Below the pieces are notes generated by a model. That model was given only the letters and a program-made list of their open reading frames with translations, had not been told where the DNA came from and searched no databases. A stretch of DNA of 64,000 bases. Origin: Keguizhuia sedimenti. Lineage in GTDB: Bacteria; Pseudomonadota; Gammaproteobacteria; Burkholderiales; Burkholderiaceae_D. The stretch is taken from the NCBI GenBank assembly GCA_030715135.1, contig JAUYVH010000005.1:124001-188000 (forward strand), given 5' to 3'. Shown piece after piece: positions 33,254 to 43,309 of this stretch. The position numbers and the translations under genes are program-made. Positions within the stretch are counted from its first letter, which is position 1. The number at the start of each line of letters is the position of its first letter.

Positions 33254-35419
33254 CTATCTTCCCAACTCAAGCAAGACGTCAAATAACTGGCTGGCGGTCT
33301 GCATTACCTTGGCGGCGGCCTGATAGGCCTGCTGGTAGCGAATCAGGTTGGTCGCTTCCTCGTCCAGGTTGACGCCGGATTCCGCCTGCTGAGCCGCCAT
33401 GGCGTTGTCGTACACTTTGTCGGCCGCCGCGCTGGTTGCTTCCAGTTCGCGCGTCTTGTTGCCGATGGCATTCACCAGTTGCGAATACGCGCCCTGGTAG
33501 GTCATGGTGCCGCCATCCAGCAAGGTGCTGGTCTGCAGATTCGCCAGCAGCAGCGCATTGCTGCGGTCGCCGATGCCATTCGTATTAGCGCTGACGGTAA
33601 AAGTATCGCCGTTCGATGGCGCACCGCTCAGGGTAAAGCCGATGCCGCCGTAACTGATCTTTGCGCCTTCGGTGTAAGGCACCGGCGTGCCGGGGGCATA
33701 GATAGTGGCAACGCCGTTGGCCTGCACGGTGACCGACATGTTCGGTGGAAATCCGGTCAGTGTCTTTGCCGTACCGTCATAAGTCAGTGTTCCGGTCGGC
33801 GGTCCTAGCGTAACCGCCTGGTTGTCTGCCAGCGCGCCGCTGACGGCAACATTCACGCCGTCGAAATTGATAGTGGCGCCGGAGGTATAAGGGATCGATG
33901 TGGTACCTGCCGGATAGGTCGTCACCGTCGGCGGAACGCCCGGTACTGTGACGGTAATCGGTTTGCTGTTGGGAATACCGGTCAGGGTCTCCGGCGGGCC
34001 CGAATGATGGACAACCGATATCGCCGACATCAATGCAGTCGAACTGACTTCAAGGCCGCTGATCTTGCCCGTTCCGGCATTGCTCGCCGGTGCGCCTGCG
34101 CGCACAGGAAGTGCTGCCGCGATAGCGGATTTGTCGGTAATTGCCAGGCTCAGCGAGGACGCGCCGGCCGCTACCGGGCGGATCAGAAAGTCGTCGTTGA
34201 TGGATGGCGTGCCGGCCAGCGTGAATTCGACGCCGTCTATGGTTGCGGTCGGCGGAGAAAACAATGTTGCATTCCCGTCGGACAAGCGCGTCACCTTGAC
34301 CTGGGCCGGATCGCTGCCCGAGGCCGGAACATACTGCACCCGATAATCGCTGACCTTCAAAGCTGCGGCATCCGTGAGGGTGGCGGTGATTACTCCGGAA
34401 CCGGTATTGGCAGTGCTGGGCGAGACGAGCGGTGACGCTATCTTGAAGAAATCCTGGCCCAATGCGCCGGTTTCGGTCTGTCCCAGTCGGTGCTGTGCAT
34501 TGAAGGTCGCTCCCAGCACCGTGGCGATTCTTCCAAGTGTATTTTGCGCCACGTCCAGGGTCTTGGAGCGGAATTCGAACAATCCGCCGAGATTGCCGCC
34601 GCCGGCAAATGCGCTCTCCGCCAGCACAGTAGTCTTGCCGTTATTGGTGTAGGCGACCTGCAGCCGGGTCGGATCGGTAGGCGATGCCGTCATCGACATG
34701 TTAAAGGTCTTGGTGTTGACCACAAGCGGCTGGCCGTTACCCATGAAGACGTTATAGGTCTGCCCCTGCTTGATGACGGTTACCTTGACTTCCTTGCTCA
34801 GCTCCGCGAGCGCCAGGTCACGCTGGTCGAGCAGGTCGTTCGGCGCTTTTCCGTCAGAGGCGCTTTGCGCCTTTTCGATGGCGTCGTTGAGCGTTGCAAT
34901 CTGCTCTGCATAGACATTGATCATGCCGACGCTGGACTCGATCCGGCTGTTGACGCCCTGCCCGATCTCGCGGAATTGCGCATCCATGCTCTGGAAACGG
35001 CTGACCAGTGTTTCGGCGGAGGACAGCATCGATTGACGCGATGCAGGATCGGCCGTCAAATCATGCACGCCCTTGAAAAAGTTTTGCAGGGTCGGGGAAA
35101 TGCCGGACGCCGCATCCGCCAGCATGGTGTTGATCTGCTGGATCTGCGAATAATAGGCGTTGAGCTGGCTCCTGCTCGTTTCGGCATTGACCAGCTGGCC
35201 GTTGAGGTATTCATTGTACGCACGCTCGATGGACGTCACCTCGGTGCCCTTGCCGACAAAACCATAACCGAAGTCTTCTCCCGCAACCGCGCTCTGCGTG
35301 ACGATCTGGCGGGTATAGCCCGGCGTGGAGGCATTGGCGATGTTGTGGCCGGTCACCGTCAAACCGACCTGAGCGGCTGCCAGCGCGCTTTTCCCGACAT
35401 TAAGGATGCTTGAAGTCAT
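33254..35419 (-). CDS. flgK: Flagellar hook-associated protein FlgK (HAP1)
   Basis: 721 residues. The N-terminus ILNVGKSALAAAQVGLTVTG followed by NIANASTPGYTRQ is the flagellar rod/hook motif. ATTENTION-free middle: the D2/D3 part (about 330-600) is long, with repeated Ig-like stretches such as TVTVPGVPPTVTTYPAGTTS and ATIYAPGTPVPYTEGA. The C-terminus SGVNLDEEATNLIRYQQAYQ and AASKVMQTA-like end is the conserved hook-associated helix. At 721 residues it is longer than E. coli FlgK (547); the extra length is in the surface-exposed domains. Confidence 0.95.
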   Translation of the reverse strand: MTSSILNVGKSALAAAQVGLTVTGHNIANASTPGYTRQIVTQSAVAGEDFGYGFVGKGTEVTSIERAYNEYLNGQLVNAETSRSQLNAYYSQIQQINTMLADAASGISPTLQNFFKGVHDLTADPASRQSMLSSAETLVSRFQSMDAQFREIGQGVNSRIESSVGMINVYAEQIATLNDAIEKAQSASDGKAPNDLLDQRDLALAELSKEVKVTVIKQGQTYNVFMGNGQPLVVNTKTFNMSMTASPTDPTRLQVAYTNNGKTTVLAESAFAGGGNLGGLFEFRSKTLDVAQNTLGRIATVLGATFNAQHRLGQTETGALGQDFFKIASPLVSPSTANTGSGVITATLTDAAALKVSDYRVQYVPASGSDPAQVKVTRLSDGNATLFSPPTATIDGVEFTLAGTPSINDDFLIRPVAAGASSLSLAITDKSAIAAALPVRAGAPASNAGTGKISGLEVSSTALMSAISVVHHSGPPETLTGIPNSKPITVTVPGVPPTVTTYPAGTTSIPYTSGATINFDGVNVAVSGALADNQAVTLGPPTGTLTYDGTAKTLTGFPPNMSVTVQANGVATIYAPGTPVPYTEGAKISYGGIGFTLSGAPSNGDTFTVSANTNGIGDRSNALLLANLQTSTLLDGGTMTYQGAYSQLVNAIGNKTRELEATSAAADKVYDNAMAAQQAESGVNLDEEATNLIRYQQAYQAAAKVMQTASQLFDVLLELGR

Positions 35420-35522
35420 GATCTTGTCTTCTAAAATGCGACATCTACGTGTACGGCAGGATGCCGCGAAACTTTAGCGCAGCGGCCGGAAAAGCCCGGC
35501 TCATTGCCATTCCGATAATCTT

Positions 35523-36479
35523 TTATACCGAGAACGACGTCTTGATCAGCCGGCTCAGCTTGGCGGCATACTGCGGGTCGGTCGCGTAACCCGCGCGCTG
35601 CAATCCCTGCGCGAAGCTGGTCGCATCCTGCGCGTTGGCGATTACGCGCTCGTAGCGCGGATTTTTGCTCAGCATGCGCGCGTAATCGCGGAAGGCATCG
35701 GCATATGAGTCGTAAGCACGGAATTTTTCCACGCGGCGTTGCGGCATGCCGTTGATGTATTCGGTTGTGACGGCTTCGACAACCTTGCCTTTCCATCCCG
35801 ATGTAGCCTTGATGCCGAACAGGTTATGGCTGCGTGTGCCATCGGCAGCAACGATTTCGCGCTTGCCCCAGCCGCTCTCCAGTGCCGCCTGGCCAAGCAT
35901 GAACTTGGCGGGAATGCCGGTCGTACGGCTGGCTTCCTCCGCATGAGACGCCAGTCTTTCCTGAAAGTCCCTGACATGCGCCGGCCGTGATGAACGCCGT
36001 GCCGGTTTGTCCACGTCAGTCGCAGCAAGACCCTTGTCCTTTACCTGCGTATCCTTTGCGGCACTCCGGCTTTCCGCCATCCGGGCTGCGATCTGTTCAG
36101 CAATCTCCAGGCCGGAGGATGCACCGCTCGCCTGTTCAAGCGGCATTGCCTGTTGAATGTTCGCAGTGCTGGACAACTGGCGTACCAGCACATCGGCCAG
36201 TCCGACGCCGCGCTTGGCCAGGTTCTGGCTGATCTGCTGGTCCAGCATCGCGGTGTACATGCGGCTTTGTTCGCTGTCGAAGACTCCGTCCTGCGGCGTG
36301 GCCTGGCGCATGCTCTTCATTACCATGTTCATGAACAGGGCTTCGAATTGCCAGGCCGTTTCCTTCAGTGCATCAGGCGAGTTCTGCTGCGCAGCACGGC
36401 GCAGTTCACCCATGCCCTTGGCATCGACCGCAAATTGACCGCTTAGTCCATTACTTAGGCCATTGTTTTCGATCTTCAT
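35523..36479 (-). CDS. flgJ: Flagellar rod assembly muramidase FlgJ
   Basis: 318 residues with two domains. The N-terminal rod-capping domain (about 25-115) has ETAWQFEALFMNMVMKSMRQ and RMYTAMLDQQISQNLA. The C-terminal glucosaminidase domain (about 165-315) has FQERLASHAEEASRTTGIPA, the catalytic-Glu region ALESGWGKREI, and NLFGIKATSGWKGK. It cuts peptidoglycan so that the rod can pass. The two-domain form is normal in beta- and gammaproteobacteria. It lies 9 nt after flgI. Confidence 0.96.
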   Translation of the reverse strand: MKIENNGLSNGLSGQFAVDAKGMGELRRAAQQNSPDALKETAWQFEALFMNMVMKSMRQATPQDGVFDSEQSRMYTAMLDQQISQNLAKRGVGLADVLVRQLSSTANIQQAMPLEQASGASSGLEIAEQIAARMAESRSAAKDTQVKDKGLAATDVDKPARRSSRPAHVRDFQERLASHAEEASRTTGIPAKFMLGQAALESGWGKREIVAADGTRSHNLFGIKATSGWKGKVVEAVTTEYINGMPQRRVEKFRAYDSYADAFRDYARMLSKNPRYERVIANAQDATSFAQGLQRAGYATDPQYAAKLSRLIKTSFSV

Positions 36480-36488
36480 GGCGAGTCT

Positions 36489-37598
36489 TTAGATGATTTC
36501 CAGTTCTGCGCGCAGTGCGCCGGAGGCTTTCATCGCCTGCAGAATGGCCAGCAGGTCTTGCGGCGTGGCGCCGATGGCATTCAAAGCCTTGACCACGTCG
36601 GCCAGCGATGCGCCGCCTTTCAGCATCATGACCTGGCCGTCGGCCTTCTTGATGTCGATAATGGAATTCTGCACCGCGGCGGTCTGTCCTCCCGACAGCG
36701 GGTTCGGCTGGCTGACGGCATTTTCCGTATTGATCACTACCGACAGGTTGCCATGCGCGACCGCGCAGGTTTCCAGCGTCACGGCCTGGTTCATCACCAC
36801 CGAACCGGTACGTGCATTGAGAATGACTTTTGCGCTCATCTGCGCAGGCTTCACGTCGATGCTTTCCAGTGCGCCCAGAAAGGACACCCGCTGATCCGAG
36901 CCTGCAGGCACGCGCACCTGGATCACGCGTCCGTCCAGCGCCGCCGCCGTGCCGGCACCAAAGTTATGATTGACCGCAGCGACCAATCGGCTTGCAGTCG
37001 AAAAGTCGGCCTCGTTCAGTTCCAGGCGCACGACATTGTCCTGTCCCAGCGTCGTGGGCACTGCGCGTTCGACCGTAGCGCCGGAGGAAATCCGCCCCAC
37101 GCTCAAATGATTGATCTGCGTCTTGCTGCCTGCGGCCGATGCGCCGACTCCGCCGACCAGTACATTGCCCTGCGCAATGCCGTAAATCTGTCCATCCGCG
37201 CCCTTCAGGGGCGTCATCAGCAAGGTGCCGCCGCGCAGGCTCTTGGCATTGCCCATGGAGGAAACCGTCACATCCAGGGTCTGGCCCGGCTGCGCGAACG
37301 GGGGCAAGGAAGTGGTGACGACGACGGCTGCAACATTCTTCAGTTGCAGGTTGGTTCCCTGCGGCAGGCTCACGCCCATCCCCTGCAGCATGCTGACCAC
37401 GCTTTGCACGGTGAATGGCGTCTGCGTGGTCTGGTCGCCGCTGCCGTCAAGGCCCACCACCAGGCCGTAGCCGATCAACTGGTTTTCGCGCACGCCTTGT
37501 ATGCTGGCCAGATCCTTGATGCGTTCGGCATGCACGGGTGCCGCGAGGGCACATGCGAGGCCCAGCAGGAGAACGGACAATCTGGATGAAATACGCAT
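36489..37598 (-). CDS. flgI: Flagellar P-ring protein FlgI
   Basis: 369 residues with a Sec signal peptide (about 1-24, LLLGLACALAAPVHA), exported to the periplasm to form the bushing ring in peptidoglycan. The mature start ERIKDLASIQGVRENQLIGY and the block GLDGSGDQTTQTPFTVQSV are FlgI signatures. The C-terminus LADVVKALNAIGATPQDLLAILQAMKASGAL is standard. Length is normal (E. coli 365). It lies 24 nt after flgH. Confidence 0.97.
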   Translation of the reverse strand: MRISSRLSVLLLGLACALAAPVHAERIKDLASIQGVRENQLIGYGLVVGLDGSGDQTTQTPFTVQSVVSMLQGMGVSLPQGTNLQLKNVAAVVVTTSLPPFAQPGQTLDVTVSSMGNAKSLRGGTLLMTPLKGADGQIYGIAQGNVLVGGVGASAAGSKTQINHLSVGRISSGATVERAVPTTLGQDNVVRLELNEADFSTASRLVAAVNHNFGAGTAAALDGRVIQVRVPAGSDQRVSFLGALESIDVKPAQMSAKVILNARTGSVVMNQAVTLETCAVAHGNLSVVINTENAVSQPNPLSGGQTAAVQNSIIDIKKADGQVMMLKGGASLADVVKALNAIGATPQDLLAILQAMKASGALRAELEII

Positions 37599-37622
37599 TG
37601 CTCTTTCCTTATCTTGCGAGCT

Positions 37623-38288
37623 TCACAGCGGCAATACGCTCAGGAAAAGGCGCGTGATAATGCTCATCACCTGCGCCTTGTCGACATAGCTGTTGGTACG
37701 GTATTCGAGGCGCGCATCGGCGACTTGCAATGAGGAGACCGTATTGCTGCCGGTAATCGTGTTCGGATTTACTACGCCGGAGAAGCGGATGAATTCCGCG
37801 CCCCTGTCCAGGGCAACCTGCTTTTCGCCGCTGACCAGCAGATTGCCGTTAGGCTGAACATCGATCACGGTTACAGCCAGCGTGCCGCTGAAGTTGTTGC
37901 TGGAACTGCCTGTGTTCTTGTCGTCATACGACACTTCCGATTCGGCATTGATACCCAGCTTGCCGAGCGTCGATGCCGGCACATTGAAAAGCTGCGCGAC
38001 CGAGGCCTCCGCACTGCCGTTCTTGCTTGCAGCATTGGCCGCGGACTTTCCGGCACTGGTACGCTCGTTGATCACGATGACCAGGGTATCGCCGACCATG
38101 CGCGCGCGGCGGTCTTCGAACATCGGCCTGTAGGTTGCGGCCTGAAAAATTGCGCCGTTGGAAGCGGCGGGCGCAACCGGTGTGACCGGACGCGCCGTGG
38201 TGGGATGCTGCACGATGGAATCGGGCGCAACTGCGCAACCGCTCAGGGCAGCTGCGCTCATGACGATGATTGATAGGAAGCTTTTCAT
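37623..38288 (-). CDS. flgH: Flagellar L-ring lipoprotein FlgH
   Basis: 221 residues. The signal peptide has lipobox LSGC (MKSFLSIIVMSAAALSGCAV), so the protein is lipidated in the outer membrane, where the L ring forms. Family blocks are PMFEDRRARMVGDTLVIVI, NFSGTLAVTVIDVQPNGNL and the C-terminal RLEYRTNSYVDKAQVMSIIT. A normal length for FlgH (E. coli 232). Confidence 0.97.
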   Translation of the reverse strand: MKSFLSIIVMSAAALSGCAVAPDSIVQHPTTARPVTPVAPAASNGAIFQAATYRPMFEDRRARMVGDTLVIVINERTSAGKSAANAASKNGSAEASVAQLFNVPASTLGKLGINAESEVSYDDKNTGSSSNNFSGTLAVTVIDVQPNGNLLVSGEKQVALDRGAEFIRFSGVVNPNTITGSNTVSSLQVADARLEYRTNSYVDKAQVMSIITRLFLSVLPL

Positions 38289-38329
38289 GCGTTTTGATCC
38301 GTCGTACTCGCCACTACATTTCCAGAGTA

Positions 38330-39112
38330 TTACAGCTGAGACAGGCGCTGAAGCATCTGATCGGATGTCGTGATCGCCTTGCTGTTGATCTCATAAGCGC
38401 GCTGGGTCTGGATCATGTTGACCAGTTCTTCCACCACGTTCACGTTCGATGTTTCCACATAATTCTGCACCAGCATGCCGGCGCCGTTGGTGCCGGGCGT
38501 ATTGGCGTTCGGCGTGCCGGATGCGCCGGTCTCGGCATACAGGTTCTCACCCTTGGCTTCCAGGCCGGCCGGATTGATGAAGGTTGCCAACTGCAGCGTG
38601 CCGATCTGCGTCACCGTGTTCGAACCGGGCAGCTTCACGGTCACGGTTCCGTCGCGTCCGACAGCGAGGTTTTGCGCGCCGGCAGGAATCGTGATTGCCG
38701 GCTGCACCGGGAAGCCGCTGGCCGTGACCAGTTGTCCCTGGCTGTCGATCTGGAACGAGCCGTCGCGCGTGTAAGCGGTGCTTCCGTCCGGCATCTGCAC
38801 CTGGAAGAAACCGTCGCCCTGGATTGCGATGTCCTTGTCATTGCCGGTCTGCTGCAGGTTGCCCTGGGTGAAGATGCGTTCGGTTGCCACCGGGCGCACG
38901 CCGGTGCCGATCTGCAGGCCGGACGGCAGCTGCGTCTGCTGCGAGGACTGCGTGCCGGGCTGGCGCATCGTCTGGTACAGCAGGTCTTCGAATACGGCGC
39001 GCGACCGCTTGAAACCCGCGGTGCTGACGTTGGCAAGATTGTTGGAAATAACATCCATCTGCGTCTGCTGCGCATCCAGGCCGGTCTTGGAAATCCACAG
39101 GGAACGGATCAT
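38330..39112 (-). CDS. flgG: Flagellar distal rod protein FlgG
   Basis: 260 residues, exactly the usual length. N-terminal rod signature [20 protein letters not shown] with [16 protein letters not shown], then [13 protein letters not shown], which includes the FlgG-specific straightening segment. The C-terminus [19 protein letters not shown] and the end QMLQRLSQL are conserved. It forms the distal rod crossing the periplasm. Confidence 0.97.
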   Translation of the reverse strand: MIRSLWISKTGLDAQQTQMDVISNNLANVSTAGFKRSRAVFEDLLYQTMRQPGTQSSQQTQLPSGLQIGTGVRPVATERIFTQGNLQQTGNDKDIAIQGDGFFQVQMPDGSTAYTRDGSFQIDSQGQLVTASGFPVQPAITIPAGAQNLAVGRDGTVTVKLPGSNTVTQIGTLQLATFINPAGLEAKGENLYAETGASGTPNANTPGTNGAGMLVQNYVETSNVNVVEELVNMIQTQRAYEINSKAITTSDQMLQRLSQL

Positions 39113-39184
39113 TTTTTTCTCCAGGAATCGTTGCGCGCGAATATTTCATCATGCGCGATTATGTTCATTCTGCCTCAGGACTTT

Positions 39185-39922
39185 TTATCCCAAAGACAGG
39201 AGCTCAGTGGCTTTTGCCGCGTTGCTCTCGGCATTCTTCATCAAGTTCATATGCAGATCGAACTGGCGCGCCAGCGCGATCATGTTGACCATTTCGTCAA
39301 CGACGTTCACATTGCTGCCTTCGAGCGCGCCGCCCACCACGCGCACGTTTTCATCGACCGGCGCGGCATCGCCGTCGCGGATACGGAACAATCCATCGTC
39401 GCCGCGCACCAGCGTATCCTCGGGCGGGTTGACCAGCTTGAGACGGCTTAGCGCCGTTGCAGGTCCCGGACGGCTTGGATCGGTGGTGGAAATAGTGCCG
39501 TCACCCCCTATAGAAACCGCGACGTCGGGCGGAATACTGACCGGACCGCCGTCGCCCATGACGTTCTGTCCGCTTTGCGTCTGCAGCAAGCCGTTTTCAT
39601 TGAGCTTGAAGCTGCCGTTGCGCGTATAGGCTTCGGAACCGTCTTCCAGCTGCACGGCAATCCAGCCTTGCCCCTGCACTGCAACATCCAGTGCGCGGCC
39701 GGTCTGCTGGATCGTTCCTGGCGCGTAATTCGCGCCGACGGTCGAATCGACCACGAAGGTGCGCGTCGGCGATCCCGGCCCTGCCACCGGCACGGCGCGG
39801 AAGGAGTCGAGCTGCGCACGAAAGCCCGTGGTGGTCGCATTGGCCAGGTTATGCGAGGTCGTGGCCTGCTGCTCCATGATGTGCTTCGCGCCGGTCATGG
39901 CGGTGTAGATCAGACGATCCAT
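39185..39922 (-). CDS. flgF: Flagellar proximal rod protein FlgF
   Basis: 245 residues. N-terminus MDRLIYTAMTGAKHIMEQQA with SHNLANATTTGFRAQL, then the FlgF-type FRAVPV. The C-terminus NVVDEMVNMIALARQFDLHM and LLSLG. FlgF is the proximal rod component; it is shorter than FlgG by about 15 residues, as usual. It lies 72 nt before flgG and 25 nt after flgE. Confidence 0.96.
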   Translation of the reverse strand: MDRLIYTAMTGAKHIMEQQATTSHNLANATTTGFRAQLDSFRAVPVAGPGSPTRTFVVDSTVGANYAPGTIQQTGRALDVAVQGQGWIAVQLEDGSEAYTRNGSFKLNENGLLQTQSGQNVMGDGGPVSIPPDVAVSIGGDGTISTTDPSRPGPATALSRLKLVNPPEDTLVRGDDGLFRIRDGDAAPVDENVRVVGGALEGSNVNVVDEMVNMIALARQFDLHMNLMKNAESNAAKATELLSLG

Positions 39923-39946
39923 CGTATTCTCCGTCGGCTAATTCAA

Positions 39947-41533
39947 TCAACGCATGTTCAACAGGGTCTGCAACACCTGGTCCTGCGTCTTGATGGTCTG
40001 AGCATTGGCCTGGTATACGCGCTGCGCGGTAATCATGTTGACCAGCTCGGCGGTCAGGTCGACGTTGGAATCTTCCACGGCAGACGATTGCAATACACCC
40101 AGGTTGCCTGCACCCGGCACGCCGGTGATCGGCGGACCCGAGTCGGAAGTGTCGGCCCAGACGTTGTCACCCAGGGGCTGCAAGCCGTTCGGATTGGTGA
40201 AGTTAACCAGGATCACCTGACCGAGCGTGGATGTCTTTCCGTTGGTGTAGCGGCCGGTGATAACACCGTCCGTACCCACGTTGAACCCCGCCAGGCTTCC
40301 TGGTGCATAGCCGTCCTGCGAAATCTTGACTTTGAAGTCCGCGCCGAATTGCTGCGTGCCGGCAAAATCCATGTTGACCGCGAACGGTGTCATGGAACCG
40401 GTAGTCGATGTGATCGGAATGGTAATTGGCAGCACCGTCGTGGCCGTGTCGATTTCGCCGGTGCTCGTAAAGTTGATCGTTCCCATGCGCGTAGCGGTCA
40501 CAGCCTGCGTGCCGATTTGTGCCGAGCCGAATCCTGTCAGATTCAGGAAAGCTGTTTTGTTCGCGGTTGCCGTTGCGGCATCGATAGCAGCGCCGTTCAG
40601 GCTGATTTCGGTAGCTCCGGCATTCGTGATCGTAATCACGCCCGCTCCATCGGCTGTTGCCGTAACACCCGGAATATTTGCCGCCGTGATCGCTGCTGCA
40701 ACATTGGCGCCTTGTGCAGCCGCCGTGCCGCCGGCTGCAATCGTACCGATGCTGATGCCGTTGATCGAGAAGGTTCCGGCCGGGATTGCGCCGAGCACGG
40801 TAGGTGCGCCGGGCGCCACCACATTGGGTCCTGCATTGTTTGCCGGCACTGCTGCAACTTCGCCGATGGTCACATCGTCGTTCGCAGCATAGACATCCCA
40901 GGTATTGGCGGCAGTCTTCACGAAGAACGTTTGCAATATATGTTCATTTCCGAGGCTGTCATATACCGGCGTCGACGTTGCATTGGTATAACTGGTCGGG
41001 TCCGCGCTGTTGAACGGTGTCGTCGTCGGAGCCAGTCTGCGCGAATCGAAAGTCGCTTTCACTTCGATGTCCTGCGTTTGGCGCGGCGGCAGGTCGGCAG
41101 AATTGATCTGCAGCTCCTGCGGGACACCTGTCGCCAGCGCGCCGTTGGCATTGGCCAGATACCCGGTCAGACGGGAACCGTTCGGGCTGATGATGAAGCC
41201 GCTCCGGTCCAATTGAAACTGGCCATTGCGACCGTAAGTGATCGCGCCGTTATTGCTCATCCGGAAAAACCCGCCGCCGCTGATGGCTATGTCGAGCGGA
41301 TTGCTGGTACCGGTGATATTGCCCTGTGTGAAACGCTGACTGACAAGCGCCGTCCTGACGCCCAGCCCGACATCGGCTGCGGTGCCCCCGGACAAGGATG
41401 CGGCATACAGGTCGGCAAACACTGCCGACGACGACTTGAAGCCGACCGTGTTGGCATTGGCAACGTTGTTGCCGATGGCTTCCAGGCTTTTGGTCGCTGC
41501 ACTTAATCCACTCAGACCTTGTTGAAAACTCAT
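39947..41533 (-). CDS. flgE: Flagellar hook protein FlgE
   Basis: 528 residues. The N-terminus MSFQQGLSGLSAATKSLEAI with GNNVANANTVGFK is the hook/rod signature, then FADLYAASLSGG. The C-terminus VDLTAELVNMITAQRVYQAN and VLQTLLNMR is conserved. The central domains (about 150-440) are Thr/Ala-rich and about 120 residues longer than E. coli FlgE (402), so the hook surface is larger; such lengths are seen in other betaproteobacteria. Confidence 0.97.
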   Translation of the reverse strand: MSFQQGLSGLSAATKSLEAIGNNVANANTVGFKSSSAVFADLYAASLSGGTAADVGLGVRTALVSQRFTQGNITGTSNPLDIAISGGGFFRMSNNGAITYGRNGQFQLDRSGFIISPNGSRLTGYLANANGALATGVPQELQINSADLPPRQTQDIEVKATFDSRRLAPTTTPFNSADPTSYTNATSTPVYDSLGNEHILQTFFVKTAANTWDVYAANDDVTIGEVAAVPANNAGPNVVAPGAPTVLGAIPAGTFSINGISIGTIAAGGTAAAQGANVAAAITAANIPGVTATADGAGVITITNAGATEISLNGAAIDAATATANKTAFLNLTGFGSAQIGTQAVTATRMGTINFTSTGEIDTATTVLPITIPITSTTGSMTPFAVNMDFAGTQQFGADFKVKISQDGYAPGSLAGFNVGTDGVITGRYTNGKTSTLGQVILVNFTNPNGLQPLGDNVWADTSDSGPPITGVPGAGNLGVLQSSAVEDSNVDLTAELVNMITAQRVYQANAQTIKTQDQVLQTLLNMR

Positions 41534-41568
41534 ACTGTTCCCCTTAGAGCGTTGCTCTTAGCATCGAT

Positions 41569-42243
41569 TTAAATAACTTCACGAATGGCCGACAGCTGCA
41601 CTGCACCGATTCCGGCCACATGCAGCTTGGTTCCCTGCGCATTGTTCGATACGCTGGCCACTTCCCCGAACGACAATCCCGTCGCAACGTTTATCTCTTC
41701 ACCGCCACGCACTGCCTTGACATTGAAGGTGTAGCTGCCGTCTTTAGCGGTAGCTCCAGAGTCGGTTTTCCCATCCCATGCAAGCGGAACATTGCCGGCC
41801 GACTGTGCGCCCAGATCAATGGTGTGCACGAGCTGGCCAGCGGCGCTACGGATCTCGACGGTGACTTCATCGGCGGACTCGGTCATCTCGACACCGAAGA
41901 TGGCTTTACCTTCCTGCAATGCGATGTCGCTACCCGGAACGAAAACGCCGCGCCCTATCATGCTGACAGCTGCCAGCGACTGGCTGGCCTGATAGCTTTC
42001 CTGAAGTGCCTGCACGGTGACATTGAGTTTTTCCACTCCGGTGACCGTCGACAATTGCGCCATCTGGCTCGTCACCTGGGCATTGTCGAGCGGATTGAGC
42101 GGATCCTGATTCTTCATCTGCGCAACCAGCAGGGTCATGAACCTGTCCTGCGTTTCCGACACTGAGTCGCCTGAAGCAGGCCTGGAGGAATTCATGCTGG
42201 CCACCAGTGAAGACGGCGCTACATTATTCGATACGGTCGTCAT
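41569..42243 (-). CDS. flgD: Flagellar hook cap protein FlgD
   Basis: 224 residues. The N-terminal part includes FMTLLVAQMKNQDPLNPLDN and QVTSQMAQLSTVTGVEKL, the signature that targets FlgD for export and capping. The C-terminal part has two beta domains with FlgD Ig-like (LAWDGKTDSGATAKDGSYTF) segments. It acts as the scaffold for hook polymerisation and is then lost. It lies 11 nt after flgC. Confidence 0.96.
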   Translation of the reverse strand: MTTVSNNVAPSSLVASMNSSRPASGDSVSETQDRFMTLLVAQMKNQDPLNPLDNAQVTSQMAQLSTVTGVEKLNVTVQALQESYQASQSLAAVSMIGRGVFVPGSDIALQEGKAIFGVEMTESADEVTVEIRSAAGQLVHTIDLGAQSAGNVPLAWDGKTDSGATAKDGSYTFNVKAVRGGEEINVATGLSFGEVASVSNNAQGTKLHVAGIGAVQLSAIREVI

Positions 42244-42254
42244 GGCTGGTTCCT

Positions 42255-42659
42255 TTACTGGCCGATGGTGAGAGTTTTCAGGAGCAGCGTCTTGGCCGAA
42301 TTCATGGTCTCGACGTTAGTCTGGTACGAACGCGTCGCCGAAATCATGTTGACCATTTCTTCGATCACGTTCACGTTCGGCATGGTGACGTAGCCTTCTT
42401 CGTCCGCAGACGGATGCTTGGGGTCGAATACTTTTTTCAACGGCGACTGGTCTTCGACCACCTTGTCGACCTTGACGCCCTTCGCATCGCCTGCCCCGAC
42501 CGGCACGGCAGAGAAGACAACCTGTTTGGCGCGGTAGGGCTGGCCGGTTGCGCTGGTGGTGCTGTCTGCATTGGCGATATTGCTCGAGACCGTGTTCAGG
42601 CGCTGCGACTGCGCGCTCATTGCGGAACCGGACACATTGAAGATATTAAATAGCGACAT
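42255..42659 (-). CDS. flgC: Flagellar proximal rod protein FlgC
   Basis: 134 residues, exactly family length. N-terminus SLFNIFNVSGSAMSAQSQRL with NTVSSNIANADS, then PYRAKQVVF. The C-terminus EEGYVTMPNVNVIEEMVNMI and RSYQTNVETMNSAKTLLLKT is the FlgC signature. It lies 27 nt after flgB. Confidence 0.97.
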   Translation of the reverse strand: MSLFNIFNVSGSAMSAQSQRLNTVSSNIANADSTTSATGQPYRAKQVVFSAVPVGAGDAKGVKVDKVVEDQSPLKKVFDPKHPSADEEGYVTMPNVNVIEEMVNMISATRSYQTNVETMNSAKTLLLKTLTIGQ

Positions 42660-42686
42660 GGTGCTTATTCCTTATTTATCCCGCGT

Positions 42687-43106
42687 TTACCCTTGAATGG
42701 CGGAGAGCAGGCTGCGGATCTGCCCGTTGATCAGCGTGATGCTGGCCTCATAACGGATGGCGTTGTCGGTGAACTGATTGCGTTCGACATCCATGTCCAC
42801 AGTATTGCCGTCGATATTGGCCTGCTGCACGTTGCGGTATAAAAGCGGCGCTCCGCCCGGGCCGGTTTTACCGGCACTGCCCGAGGCAGACAAATGCGTG
42901 CTTGAAGTCTTGACCAGTTCAGCCGACGCCGCCGTGCCATTCTTCGCTAGAGCTCCTTGCAGGGCTTTGGTGAAATCGACATCACGCGCCTTATAATTGG
43001 GCGTGTCCGCATTGGCGATATTCGATGCCAGCAATTGCTGCCGCTGTGCGCGCAGGCTCAACGCCGTTTCATGAAACTGCAGTGTCTGATCCAGTTTTCC
43101 TATCAT
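42687..43106 (-). CDS. flgB: Flagellar proximal rod protein FlgB
   Basis: 139 residues from the ATG at 43106 (MIGKLDQTLQFHETALSLRA), preceded by GGAGG at 5 nt; an upstream start would add seven residues with no ribosome site. Family blocks: QQLLASNIANADTPNYKARD, DFTKALQGAL, and the C-terminus NQFTDNAIRYEASITLINGQ. First gene of the flgBCDEFGHIJKL operon, divergent from flgA. Confidence 0.96.
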   Translation of the reverse strand: MIGKLDQTLQFHETALSLRAQRQQLLASNIANADTPNYKARDVDFTKALQGALAKNGTAASAELVKTSSTHLSASGSAGKTGPGGAPLLYRNVQQANIDGNTVDMDVERNQFTDNAIRYEASITLINGQIRSLLSAIQG

Positions 43107-43309
43107 TGACGCCTCCGAATTTATCAACCCAGGTCACCGGCTAAAGAAGGTGTTTTGGATGCCGATAATGGATTTATATAGCGTCGATGATAAGGACCAC
43201 CCTGTCATCTTGATCGCAGGATAAGCATTGAAAATGCCCGCCTATTCGGGCAATAGCCCGGTCGTGCCCTCTTTAATATGATGTCCGTGGAATTAGTTCG
43301 TGGACCATC